Below are positions 50,148-57,702 of a stretch of DNA of 64,000 nt, one piece after another. The DNA lies in assembly GCA_946414885.1 (NCBI GenBank), contig CAMKQH010000010.1, positions 1-64,000 of the forward strand, given 5' to 3'. Position numbers and translations under genes: made by a program. Under the pieces are notes generated by a model, which was given only the letters and a program-made list of their open reading frames with translations, ran no database searches and had not been told where the DNA came from. The stretch is from an uncultured Lachnospiraceae bacterium (GTDB lineage Bacteria; Bacillota; Clostridia; Lachnospirales; Lachnospiraceae). Position 1 is the stretch's first letter, and the number at the start of each line of letters is the position of its first letter.

Positions 50148-51098
50148 TTATAGGTTCAAAAGATCAAGAAACTGACGTATTTCTTCCTCCGTGAAGTCGA
50201 AAAATCTAATGAGAATATATTCATCCTCCGCGATAAAGGCGACCAGCGTCTCCTTATCTTCCGCCAAGTCTTCCACTAGCGTATATTCTGTTCCGTTTTT
50301 TGCCACGTAGGAGTAAACTTTGCCCTTTTCCCGGACGTAGAAATATTCTATGATGTCGGATCCCTTGATTTCATCAGTATCTTTATCCATGCTGCGGTAC
50401 ACTGACTGCGTCATGTTCACGGTCCTCTCATGATATTTAAAGACAGAGATCAAGTTACAAATCCGTGCCGTTTCCGCCTCCTCGTCTGCTCCTACGTCCG
50501 AATGGCAGTAACATATGCTTTCTTCCGTGAGATCTGCCGGTAATTTACCAAAAAGATTCAAGTAATTCCAATCTGCCGCGGCCTGCGCATACTTCGAATA
50601 AGCATACGTGTACGTCGTTGACTTCTGCCCGTTCCCCTCACTCCAGATTGTCGTTCGCGTCTCTTTGTTGATCCAATGATCATCCGGTCCGGGAGTTTCC
50701 CAGATGATCTCTTCTTCGTACTCGTCTGGGTTTATTTCCTTCGGTATGGTAAGGCTCTCATAAAAATCCTCCGGCGTTTCATAGTCCTTATAAATGGCTT
50801 GGACCCAGTCAGCGTCCCCCTCAAGGATAATTCCATGCTCTACTACCTTCGCCTGTTTGATCCGGCCGGCTGCGTAAGCAGATCCGGCACCAACCACAAG
50901 AATGGCCAGCACCACTGCTGCCACCTTCGGCAGCATACTGCGCTTTCTCCACTTCTTTGCCGTTTCCAAGCTCCGGATCTTTTCGGAAACGTCTTCCGTT
51001 TCCATCCTCTCCAGGATCGTTTGCTTTAAGCATTCCTCCGGCTGACTATCTGGCGTCAGGGATTGTTTCAGCAATATATCTAATTCCATCTTCTCCAT
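50148..51098 (-). CDS. Anti-sigma-type membrane protein paired with an ECF sigma factor
   Basis: The 316-aa product has a cytosolic N-terminus of about 55 aa, a membrane helix (VAAVVLAILVVGAGSAYAAG) and a large extracellular domain ending IRFFDFTEEEIRQFLDLLNL. DUF4367-like sequence is seen near YSYVAKNGTEYTLVEDLAED. It overlaps the ECF gene by 53 nt and has GGAG 10 nt before the ATG. It is predicted to hold the sigma factor until a surface signal arrives. Confidence 0.7.
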   Translation of the reverse strand: MEKMELDILLKQSLTPDSQPEECLKQTILERMETEDVSEKIRSLETAKKWRKRSMLPKVAAVVLAILVVGAGSAYAAGRIKQAKVVEHGIILEGDADWVQAIYKDYETPEDFYESLTIPKEINPDEYEEEIIWETPGPDDHWINKETRTTIWSEGNGQKSTTYTYAYSKYAQAAADWNYLNLFGKLPADLTEESICYCHSDVGADEEAETARICNLISVFKYHERTVNMTQSVYRSMDKDTDEIKGSDIIEYFYVREKGKVYSYVAKNGTEYTLVEDLAEDKETLVAFIAEDEYILIRFFDFTEEEIRQFLDLLNL

Positions 51099-51603
51099 AT
51101 TGTAATTTCTCCTTTAACAGCTTCTTTGCCTTGTTCATCCTGCTCTTTACCGTTCCGGCAGGAATCTGCAGTGCCGAGGCGATCTCCTCGATGGACATGT
51201 CTTCCATGTAATAAGCCAAAACAACAATGCGAAGCTTCTCCGGAAGTTCCAGAACGCTCTTTTTGACCAGTACTTCCTCCTGTCTTTTTTGCACCTCTTC
51301 CTCCACGGAACGTCCCTCGTCCGCGATCAGCGCCAGCTTTTCCGCATCCAGGTAAGAAACGTCCGCGATCCTTTTCCGCCAGGCGGTTTTGCGCATCTGA
51401 TTCCTCCAGAGGTTCATGGCGATCGTGATCAGATAGGACTTCGGATTCGCCTCTTGTTCTATCTCATCTTTCGCAAACGCCACAAGGAACGTATCCTGGT
51501 ACAGATCATCCGCGTTTTCCTTATTCTGCGTGCAATATAGGCAGAAGGAGTGGAGCGCTTTTCCATATTCAGTTATGATCTTTTCCGCATCTGCTTTGTT
51601 CAT
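51046..51603 (-). CDS. ECF-type RNA polymerase sigma factor
   Basis: The 185-aa product has sigma2 (ENADDLYQDTFLVAFAKDEI, then LWRNQMRK) and sigma4 (LPEKLRIVVLAYYMEDMSIE EIASALQIPAGTVKSRMNKA). The start at 51603 (AAAGGA 7 nt upstream) is chosen over 51648. It overlaps the anti-sigma gene. A tRNA-Arg terminator lies just upstream. Confidence 0.88.
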   Translation of the reverse strand: MNKADAEKIITEYGKALHSFCLYCTQNKENADDLYQDTFLVAFAKDEIEQEANPKSYLITIAMNLWRNQMRKTAWRKRIADVSYLDAEKLALIADEGRSVEEEVQKRQEEVLVKKSVLELPEKLRIVVLAYYMEDMSIEEIASALQIPAGTVKSRMNKAKKLLKEKLQYGEDGIRYIAETIPDAR

Positions 51604-51687
51604 CTTAGGTTCCTTTGTGACGTCACGTGGTTTCTCGCCTTCACCCATATATTTTCATAACCTTGAAAAAAGTTCATTTTGAGACAA

Positions 51688-51717
51688 AAAAACCGGGAGC
51701 AAGAAGCTTCCGGTTTT
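51688..51717 (-). terminator. Terminator of tRNA-Arg
   Basis: ACCGGAAGC and GCTCCCGGT pair with a short loop and are followed by TTTTTTTG on the minus strand, 4 nt after the tRNA. Confidence 0.9.
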
Positions 51718-51720
51718 ACG

Positions 51721-51792
51721 CGTTCCTTGGGGGAATCGAACCCTCAACTGACCCTTAGGAGGGGCCTGTTATATCCATTTAACTAAAGGAAC
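51721..51792 (-). tRNA. tRNA-Arg (anticodon CCU)
   Basis: The 72-nt gene folds with acceptor GTTCCTT / AAGGAAC, discriminator G, anticodon loop CTCCTAA (anticodon CCT) and T arm GAGGG TTCGATT CCCCC. CCA is not encoded. It lies 2 nt downstream of the DUF3881 stop codon and is probably co-transcribed with that gene. Confidence 0.96.
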
Positions 51793-51794
51793 TT

Positions 51795-52682
51795 TTAATA
51801 ATTATCGGGATAATTAATATAGCCCTGGAGCCAGACGTTTCCCTTGAATCTTCTGCCCACCTGCGGCTCACCCAACAAATCTATTATATTGATACATACG
51901 TCAAATGTCAATTCATTACAGCAAATTGTTAGGACGTAAATTTTTTCCCCCGTGACGTGATTGGTCACAAGGCGCATGCCAACGATCTCTCCCATGACGG
52001 AATATTGATCGCACTCCATGCCATAGGGCATAAAGAAGGTATCAACGATGGAGAACACGTCCTCGTGCTGGATGCGGGAATTGATCGCAGAATAAGTGTC
52101 CATGTCGTCCAAAGTCAAGGTCTCCATGGCTTCCTCGCTTCCCTTGCGCGCCTCTTCGATCAATTGATTTCTCTTGATGGTGCGGCGACGGATCTGATCC
52201 TTTTGCTCCTCGTCCACGTGAATGGGGAACAGGATCTTGCCGCTGAGGGACAGCCCCGAAAGGGTCAGCGTCGTCCCGCGGATCGGAAGTCTTCCCGCCG
52301 TCTGCGCATTCACGTAGGGGATCATATTCTGCAGGTAAAAGATCATGGAGACGCCCATGTTCACGTCCTCCACGACGCCCGCGTAGGAATCCCTTGCCGC
52401 GTGGCGTTCCACGGAGACATCCTCCCGCGTGGTCACGCCCTCGCCCCGAAGGTACGGGTAATAATATTCATAAATAAACTTGTCTTCCTCGTCAAACTCA
52501 CCGCACACGGCGATCCCCATGCCGTCAGCGAAATCCTTGCAAAATTCGCCCAACATGACGTTCTCCGAATTCATGGTATAACCTCTGCGGTCCGCCGTCA
52601 TAATGGTGTCCGTCAGGATCTCTTTCAATTTCTTCCGGTCTTTCAGCTCGCTAAAGCCAATGGCCCTTAAGTACGAATGCAT
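51795..52682 (-). CDS. DUF3881 family protein
   Basis: The 295-aa product begins MHSYLRAIGFSELKDRKKLK and has the conserved YEYYYPYLRGEGVTTREDVS region and a C-terminal RRFKGNVWLQGYINYP. I recognise it as DUF3881, found mainly in Lachnospiraceae, with no known function. The start at 52682 has GAGGAGG 7 nt upstream; a GTG at 52691 lies inside the ribosome site. A tRNA-Arg gene follows by 2 nt. Confidence 0.8.
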   Translation of the reverse strand: MHSYLRAIGFSELKDRKKLKEILTDTIMTADRRGYTMNSENVMLGEFCKDFADGMGIAVCGEFDEEDKFIYEYYYPYLRGEGVTTREDVSVERHAARDSYAGVVEDVNMGVSMIFYLQNMIPYVNAQTAGRLPIRGTTLTLSGLSLSGKILFPIHVDEEQKDQIRRRTIKRNQLIEEARKGSEEAMETLTLDDMDTYSAINSRIQHEDVFSIVDTFFMPYGMECDQYSVMGEIVGMRLVTNHVTGEKIYVLTICCNELTFDVCINIIDLLGEPQVGRRFKGNVWLQGYINYPDNY

Positions 52683-52764
52683 GGATTTCACCTCCTCTCG
52701 CCGTCGTGCAAGTAAGTATAACTGATAATCGGCAAAATCGCAAGCGTTTTCTTTGTTATGTTTT

Positions 52765-53095
52765 GTGTCACGGGGACGTGTCTACTGACACATTATTAAC
52801 TAAAACTTACTACATACTCGAGGGGATGGCTTGAATAGTATCCCTCAGGCATGTGTGCCAAGCGTCGGTACTTAGGTGGCGTATACGAGCGAATCTGTCG
52901 CGTGTGACGGATTCGCTCGTGACACCTTAGTACCGATACGCTGCAACTGTCGCAGACTTTGTCTGCGATCCGAAGCGTAGCGAGGACGAGCCGAAGGCTC
53001 GCCAAAAAGCGCGAGCGTGCCTGAGGGATACTATCAAGCCTCGGCCCCGAGTTTATTCGGTTGCTAACATGTCAGTAGACACGTCCCCGTGTCAC
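52765..53095. mobile_element. 331-bp palindromic REP/MITE-like element
   Basis: Terminal inverted repeats (52765-52791 and 53070-53095) share CACGGGGACGTGTCTACTGA and match at 25/26 overall. Homology of the arms continues inward to TAGTATCCCTCAGGCA. The interior has further stems: CGGTACTTAGGTG / CACCTTAGTACCG with ACGAGCGAATC / GATTCGCTCGT, and CGCAGAC TTT GTCTGCG. No open frame is credible. It resembles REP elements mobilised by RAYT (TnpA-REP) transposases. It fills the 52683-53097 gap and ends 2 nt from the XRE stop codon. Confidence 0.75.
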
Positions 53096-53097
53096 GT

Positions 53098-53301
53098 TCA
53101 GTCGGGTTTGTACTCCATGAGGTCGCCGGGCTGGCAGTCCAGCACCTTGCAGATCGCCTCGAGGGTCTCGAAGCGGATGCCCTTCATCTTTCCCGTCTTT
53201 AGGTTGGAAAGGTTGACGTTGGTCATGCCAACCTTGTCCGCCAATTCATTCAATGATATTTTCCGATCCGCCATCATGCGGTCTAACCTGATGATGATCA
53301 T
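53098..53301 (-). CDS. Small XRE-family regulator (YozG-like), partner of DUF2975
   Basis: The 67-aa product is a minimal Cro/CI HTH: IIIRLDRMMADRKISLNELA, DKVGMTNVNLSNLKTGKMKG, FETLEAICKVLDCQPGDLME. Such proteins are usually paired with a DUF2975 membrane protein, as here (53414-54028). The start at 53301 has GGAGG 7 nt upstream. Its stop codon lies 2 nt from the palindromic element, so insertion occurred just beyond the gene. Confidence 0.85.
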   Translation of the reverse strand: MIIIRLDRMMADRKISLNELADKVGMTNVNLSNLKTGKMKGIRFETLEAICKVLDCQPGDLMEYKPD

Positions 53302-53413
53302 ATTCCATCCTCCACGTTCCATCCTGCGCGTTAGTTTCGTCGCATGCCACAATCCACCGCAATTTCAAGTGATTGCCGTCTTACGTGGCATGCCAATCCC
53401 GAAGCCTGCCTTG

Positions 53414-54028
53414 TTAGGCGATGCTGTCCACGTCCTCCTGAAGTTTTACGCCATAATCGAAGACCTGCGCGAGCATCATAATGGCAAAAGCGATGATAAA
53501 CATATAGAATCCCGTCCACTGGAAATTAATGTTTGCATACTCAAATTTGAAGAATTTCATCAATGAGGTCACCAGCCCCGGAACGATCGCAAGCGCAATC
53601 TGCAACGCCCCGATCAAGCGAATGCGCTTTACGTTTGGGCGATTGAAAGGCGCGCCGTCGATCGTGTCGTTCACTATGATGATGACAACGATCAACATGA
53701 TGCTCAGGATGACCATGTAGCAAAGGTTCCGCACGTCCTGGATCATGAGGCAATACCAAATATCCTGGTTACCGTTCTCATCCAAAAGATTGAATTCATT
53801 GTAATCCACGTCGCATATGTGCTCGCCGTTTTTGAAAAGCTCGTACACGTGCTGCCCGTTCGTCACGCCAAGAGGCATCTCATAACGGATCTCATACGTT
53901 GCATTCTTGCTCGTTAAATCCCTAAAGAAATCTTGAAGGGAAAACATCATGATCATTACGAGAAAAAACGTCAATGCCTGCATGATCCTTATTTTTCTAC
54001 GTCTTACCTTTAATTTGCTTTCTTCCAT
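53414..54028 (-). CDS. DUF2975 membrane protein
   Basis: The 204-aa product has four membrane helices (about 15-32, 103-120, 138-158, 170-190) with an extracellular loop after the first. This is the DUF2975 layout. It lies 112 bp upstream of the partner XRE gene. AAGGAGG precedes the ATG. A consensus promoter flanked by two copies of a 26-bp direct repeat lies upstream, so the XRE partner probably regulates both genes. Confidence 0.8.
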   Translation of the reverse strand: MEESKLKVRRRKIRIMQALTFFLVMIMMFSLQDFFRDLTSKNATYEIRYEMPLGVTNGQHVYELFKNGEHICDVDYNEFNLLDENGNQDIWYCLMIQDVRNLCYMVILSIMLIVVIIIVNDTIDGAPFNRPNVKRIRLIGALQIALAIVPGLVTSLMKFFKFEYANINFQWTGFYMFIIAFAIMMLAQVFDYGVKLQEDVDSIA

Positions 54029-54081
54029 GATCTATTTCCTCCTTGTCATCATCTGAAACAATTCTTGTTTTCTTTTTCATG

Positions 54082-54107
54082 ATTTAAAGCTTTAGTTTAA
54101 TTATTTC
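54082..54107. promoter_or_regulatory. Operator-like direct repeat, promoter-distal copy 1
   Basis: ATTTAAAGCTTTAGTTTAAT TATTTC matches the copy at 54165-54190 at most positions. It lies about 20 bp downstream of the expected transcription start of the DUF2975 gene. Confidence 0.5.
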
Positions 54108-54130
54108 AATTTTTTCCTGCCGGCAAGTTT

Positions 54131-54159
54131 AATATATCACGGTTATATAAGTTTGTCAA
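54131..54159 (-). promoter_or_regulatory. Sigma-A promoter of DUF2975-XRE
   Basis: TTGACA (54154-54159) and TATATT (54131-54136) are 17 bp apart on the minus strand, about 100 nt before the start codon. Confidence 0.8.
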
Positions 54160-54164
54160 TAAGA

Positions 54165-54190
54165 ATTTAAAGTTTTAGTTTAAATATTTA
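54165..54190. promoter_or_regulatory. Operator-like direct repeat, copy 2
   Basis: ATTTAAAGTTTTAGTTTAAA TATTTA is an imperfect copy of 54082-54107, 83 bp away and just upstream of the -35 box. Two sites flanking a promoter suggest looping or cooperative repression. The rest of the 54029-54377 gap shows nothing clear. Confidence 0.5.
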
Positions 54191-54377
54191 AGTTTTCTTA
54201 TATAAATGAAAAATCTTGAAAAAATAAGTTGCATTTTCGCCGAAAACATAGTAGACTAATTTTCACGCGACAAAAATCGCAGATACTGCAGTAATTTCAT
54301 AAGGTGCGTACCGGGAACTTGGCAAGATATGACGTGAGGCAAACGAACAAGAGTATAACTACCAGGGGGAAGTAACA

Positions 54378-55166
54378 ATGATTACGATGGAAAACGTAAG
54401 TAAGTCGTACAAGGTTGCAAAGAGAAACGCAGGCTTTGGTGAGGCATGGAAATCCTTGTTTCACCGGGAGTATGAGACCATCCATGCTCTAAAAAACATA
54501 AGTTTCACCATCAATGATGGTGAGATGGTGGGGTACATCGGGCCAAACGGCGCCGGAAAAAGCTCCACGATCAAGATTCTAAGCGGCATTTTAACACCCG
54601 ACGACGGGACGGTTTTGGTGGACGGACGCATTCCATACAAAGACAGGATCCGTCACGTAAAGGAAATCGGCGTCGTGTTTGGACAAAGGTCACAATTGTG
54701 GTGGGACGTGCCGGTCATTGATTCTTTCGAACTTCTCAAAGACATTTATTCCATTTCTCCACAAAGCTACAAACAAAATCTGGAAGAATTAACTGAGTTA
54801 TTGGACTTGGGAGAATTATTGCGCTCTCCCGTGAGACAGTTGTCCCTTGGTCAGAGAATGCGGTGCGAACTGGCGGCGTCCCTGCTGCATAATCCCAGGA
54901 TTTTATTCCTGGATGAGCCCACCATCGGCCTGGATGCGGTGTCCAAGCTGGCCGTCCGGGATTTCATCCGGAAGAGAAACCAGCTCCACAAAACCACGGT
55001 GCTGCTCACGACCCACGACATGCAGGACATTGAGGCCCTCTCCGACCGGATCATTTTGATCGGCAAGGGCGAGATCCTGATGGATGGGACGCTCGATGAC
55101 ATTAAAAAGGGTGGTGAAAACATCGACGAAACCATCGCGGAGCTCTACCGCTCCTTCGACGTGTAG
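54378..55166 (+). CDS. ABC-2 type exporter, ATP-binding protein
   Basis: The 262-aa product has Walker A GYIGPNGAGKSSTIKILSG (about residue 55), the Q-loop region VFGQRSQLWWDVP, signature LSLGQRMRCELA, Walker B ILFLDEPTIGLD and the H-loop LLTTHD. The QRSQLWWD block is typical of ATPases paired with DUF990/ABC2_membrane_6 permeases. It is the first gene of a three-gene operon with two permeases. GGGGGAAG precedes the ATG. Confidence 0.92.
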   Translation: MITMENVSKSYKVAKRNAGFGEAWKSLFHREYETIHALKNISFTINDGEMVGYIGPNGAGKSSTIKILSGILTPDDGTVLVDGRIPYKDRIRHVKEIGVVFGQRSQLWWDVPVIDSFELLKDIYSISPQSYKQNLEELTELLDLGELLRSPVRQLSLGQRMRCELAASLLHNPRILFLDEPTIGLDAVSKLAVRDFIRKRNQLHKTTVLLTTHDMQDIEALSDRIILIGKGEILMDGTLDDIKKGGENIDETIAELYRSFDV

Positions 55167-55177
55167 GGGGTGGCCGG

Positions 55178-55999
55178 ATGAAAGCATCGTTGTCTGTACG
55201 AAAATATCAATCCTTCTTCCGGCTTCGGTTTATCCAGGGCCTGCAATACAGGGCTGCTGCCGCGGCCGGGATCACCACGCAGTTTGCGTGGGGCTTTCTT
55301 TTGATCATCGCCTTCTCTGCCTTTTATGAGTCAGACCCTGGCGCCTTTCCCATGAGTTTTCAAGATACCGTGACTTACGTGTGGCTGCAGCAGGCGTTTC
55401 TCGCCCTGTTTAACACCTGGATGCTGGAGAACGAAATCTTCGACACCATCTCCAACGGCAACATCGCCTACGAGCTGTGCCGCCCCATCCGGATCTACAA
55501 CATGTGGATCGCAAGGAGCCTCGCCAACCGGTTTTCCCGTGCGGTGCTGCGGTGCAGTCCCATATTGATCGTAGCCTTTCTGGTACCGAAGCCTTACCGC
55601 ATGATCCTTCCACCAGACCTAGGCACCTTCCTGTTATTTGTGCTCTCACTCGTCCTAGGCACGGCGGTGGCAACGGCCTTTTGCATGATCGTCTACGGCC
55701 TAACCTTCTTTACGATCTCGCCGCAGGGCGTGCGGGTTTTGTTTGCCTCACTGGTGGATTTCCTCGCCGGCGGCATCATCCCGATCCCCTTCATGCCGGA
55801 TAAGGTGCGGGCCGTCATTGAGCTCCTGCCCTTTGCCTCCATGCAGAACGCGCCTTTACGGATCTATACCGGAAGCTTGCCGGCGGAAGAAGTGAAAGTC
55901 ATGTTGGGTCTGCAGTTTTTCTGGCTGATCGCGCTGGTCCTCATCGGCAGCAGTCTTTGCCGCCTGGCAGAGCGCAAGGCCTGTATTCAAGGGGGGTGA
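55178..55999 (+). CDS. ABC-2 type exporter permease 1 (ABC2_membrane_6-like)
   Basis: The 273-aa product has about six membrane helices (for example TQFAWGFLLIIAFSAFY, GTFLLFVLSLVLGTAVATAF, LQFFWLIALVLIGSSLC) and the family pattern SNGNIAYELCRPIRIYNMWI. It starts 11 nt after the ATPase gene. The two permeases probably form the channel together. The substrate is unknown. Confidence 0.85.
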   Translation: MKASLSVRKYQSFFRLRFIQGLQYRAAAAAGITTQFAWGFLLIIAFSAFYESDPGAFPMSFQDTVTYVWLQQAFLALFNTWMLENEIFDTISNGNIAYELCRPIRIYNMWIARSLANRFSRAVLRCSPILIVAFLVPKPYRMILPPDLGTFLLFVLSLVLGTAVATAFCMIVYGLTFFTISPQGVRVLFASLVDFLAGGIIPIPFMPDKVRAVIELLPFASMQNAPLRIYTGSLPAEEVKVMLGLQFFWLIALVLIGSSLCRLAERKACIQGG

Positions 56000-56003
56000 G
56001 AAT

Positions 56004-56807
56004 ATGCCAAGAAAAGAACGTGCAAGCGCACTGAAACTCTGGATGCACTATATCGGGATCAACGTCCGCTGTACCATGCAATATAAAACATCCTTTTTCA
56101 TGATGGTCCTAGGACAGTTCTTCGTGTCCTTCAGCGTCTTTCTGGGCGTGTATTTCATGTTCCAGCGTTTTCACAGCGTCAAGGGCTACACCTACCAAGA
56201 GGTGCTCCTTTGCTTCGCTATCTTTCTGATGGAATTCTCCATTGCGGAGATGGTCGCAAGAGGCTTCGACTCCTTCTCTTCCATGGTGCGGACGGGAAGC
56301 TTTGATCAAGTGCTGGTCCGTCCCCGGAATGAAGTGTTGCAGGTGCTTGGAAGCAAATTCGAGCTGACAAGGATCGGCAGAATGCTGCAGGCACTCCTCA
56401 TGTTTGTCTACGCGATCCCCCGCTGCGGCGTGGACTGGAATTTTGCGAAAGTCCTGACGCTCCTTTTCATGCTGATCGGCGGAACGGCGCTCTTTTCCGG
56501 GATCTTTATGATCTACGCCGCCTTCTGCTTCTTTACGCTGGAAGGCCTGGAGTTCATGAACGTCTTTACGGACGGCGCCAGGGAGCACGGCAAATATCCC
56601 ATCGACGTCTATGGGAAAAAGATGCTCTTCTTCGGAACCTTCATCATTCCCTACGCGTTGGTGCAATACTATCCGCTAACCTACGTGATTGGGAAAAACG
56701 ACAATCCGCTGCTCATCTTTCTCCCGCTCCTCGCCCTTCTGTTCCTGATCCCAAGCTACGCCTTCTGGCGCTTTGGCGTAAGAAGCTATTGTTCGAGCGG
56801 TTCTTAA
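56004..56807 (+). CDS. ABC-2 type exporter permease 2 (ABC2_membrane_6-like)
   Basis: The 267-aa product has about six helices and the conserved RTGSFDQVLVRPRNEVLQVL block seen in the partner permease family, with FGTFIIPYALVQYYPLTYVI near the end. It starts 4 nt after permease 1 (GGGGGGTGAG upstream). The last codons (CSSGS-stop) are the first unit of a 32-bp tandem repeat, so the C-terminus was probably altered or the gene end duplicated. Confidence 0.85.
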   Translation: MPRKERASALKLWMHYIGINVRCTMQYKTSFFMMVLGQFFVSFSVFLGVYFMFQRFHSVKGYTYQEVLLCFAIFLMEFSIAEMVARGFDSFSSMVRTGSFDQVLVRPRNEVLQVLGSKFELTRIGRMLQALLMFVYAIPRCGVDWNFAKVLTLLFMLIGGTALFSGIFMIYAAFCFFTLEGLEFMNVFTDGAREHGKYPIDVYGKKMLFFGTFIIPYALVQYYPLTYVIGKNDNPLLIFLPLLALLFLIPSYAFWRFGVRSYCSSGS

Positions 56808-56903
56808 GACATCTGAAGCTTTGTTCGAGCGGTTCTTAAGACGTCTGAAGCTTTGCTTGAGCGGTTCTTAAGACGTCTGAAGCTTTGTTTGAGCGGTTCT
56901 TAA
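56791..56903 (+). repeat. 32-bp tandem repeat beginning in the permease stop codon
   Basis: Units start at 56791, 56823, 56855 and 56887 (last one partial) and share GAGCGGTTCTTAAGAC and TCTGAAGCTTT. Every unit carries the CGGTTCTTAA that holds the stop codon in unit 1. Confidence 0.92.
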
Positions 56904-57036
56904 AAAACTGTGGCTAGGCACCCGTTTCACAGTGTCTGGCCTACTTTATTGCTCCATATTACTCCCATTTATTTAATCCGCTTTACTGCTCCACTTTATT
57001 AGTCAAAAACTAGTGATTGACAACAATTCCTGCTTA

Positions 57037-57065
57037 TTGCAACTATTGGGAAGATATGCTAAAAT
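57037..57065 (+). promoter_or_regulatory. Strong extended -10 promoter facing the hairpin array
   Basis: TTGCAA (57037-57042) and TAAAAT (57060-57065) are 17 bp apart, and TG lies one base upstream of the -10 (TGC TAAAAT). No gene starts for 630 bp downstream. A transcript would run through hairpins at 57088-57123 and the array at 57184-57553. Confidence 0.7.
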
Positions 57066-57087
57066 GCAATCGCTTAAATGCAAATGT

Positions 57088-57123
57088 GTCAGGCGCTGAC
57101 GTTCGACAAACCGGGGTTTGTCG
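57088..57123 (+). other. Two short perfect palindromes near the predicted RNA 5' end
   Basis: GTCAG GCG CTGAC (57088-57100) is followed after 3 nt by CGACAAACC / GGTTTGTCG (57104-57123). Both could fold as hairpins at the start of the predicted transcript. Confidence 0.6.
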
Positions 57124-57183
57124 GGCTGGTTTGTTCTGCAAGTCGAAATTGGTTTAAATGGTTTGATCAGCCTTTGAATACGG

Positions 57184-57553
57184 ACACGCGGGATGAAAGA
57201 AAGTGAAATACGCATGTATGGATTACGAGAATTACATGCGGAAAGGGCGAAAATGAAAAATTGCGTGTCGGCGATTTGGGATGCTGACACGCGAAATGAG
57301 ATAATGAATTAAATTGCGTGTAAGCATTTTTCAGGGGATACACGCGAAATAAAAATAGCAACAAAAGTGCGTGTAAATTGTGTCAAAAGGCATACACGCA
57401 AGGAACCGTTTTGAAGGAAAACGCGTGTTTATGAATGGCAAAATGCTTAAAATGGTTGAAAATCGACACGCGAAAGGGAGTAAAGTGAAGTTACGCGTGT
57501 CGAAGGAAAATTTTGCATGCACGCGAAAAATGAAAACGGAAAAATATGCGTGT
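57184..57553 (+). ncRNA. Array of six covarying hairpins with 23-nt linkers (candidate structured RNA)
   Basis: Stem arms GCGTGT (starts 57263, 57316, 57369, 57423, 57495; GCATGT at 57212) pair with ACACGC (57287, 57340, 57394, 57466; ACATGC at 57234; GCACGC at 57519). Half-units flank the array at 57184 and 57548. Loops are 16, 18, 18, 19, 37 and 18 nt. The linkers between consecutive hairpins 1-6 and before the last half-unit are all exactly 23 nt and purine-rich, mostly starting GAAA. Unit 1 changes both arms (GCATGT / ACATGC), and the next pair varies between C-G and A-T, so pairing is conserved rather than sequence. The 53-bp period excludes a peptide repeat. Whether it acts as RNA or DNA is unknown. 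Confidence 0.6.
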
Positions 57554-57702
57554 TCACCACTTACGGCGGTGCCCATCAGCCAAATGCAGCGCATTCGTTG
57601 GATGACGCGCTGGCAAGCCATTCGGCTTGTCCTTCGCTATGCAGCGCCCCTTCGTAGAACATTCCTAGCAAAAAATAATATCAATAAAAGAGGATCCATT
57701 CT

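Noticed and set aside
52796-53005. 69-aa frame inside the palindromic element
   Set aside because: It reads across stem sequences, has no ribosome site and its reverse strand is equally open in part. The element is explained by inverted repeats.
57184-57553. CRISPR array
   Set aside because: The period is regular, but the repeated part is only 6-8 bp on each side of variable loops, the linkers are A/G-rich and related to each other, and there are no cas genes. CRISPR repeats are longer and nearly identical.
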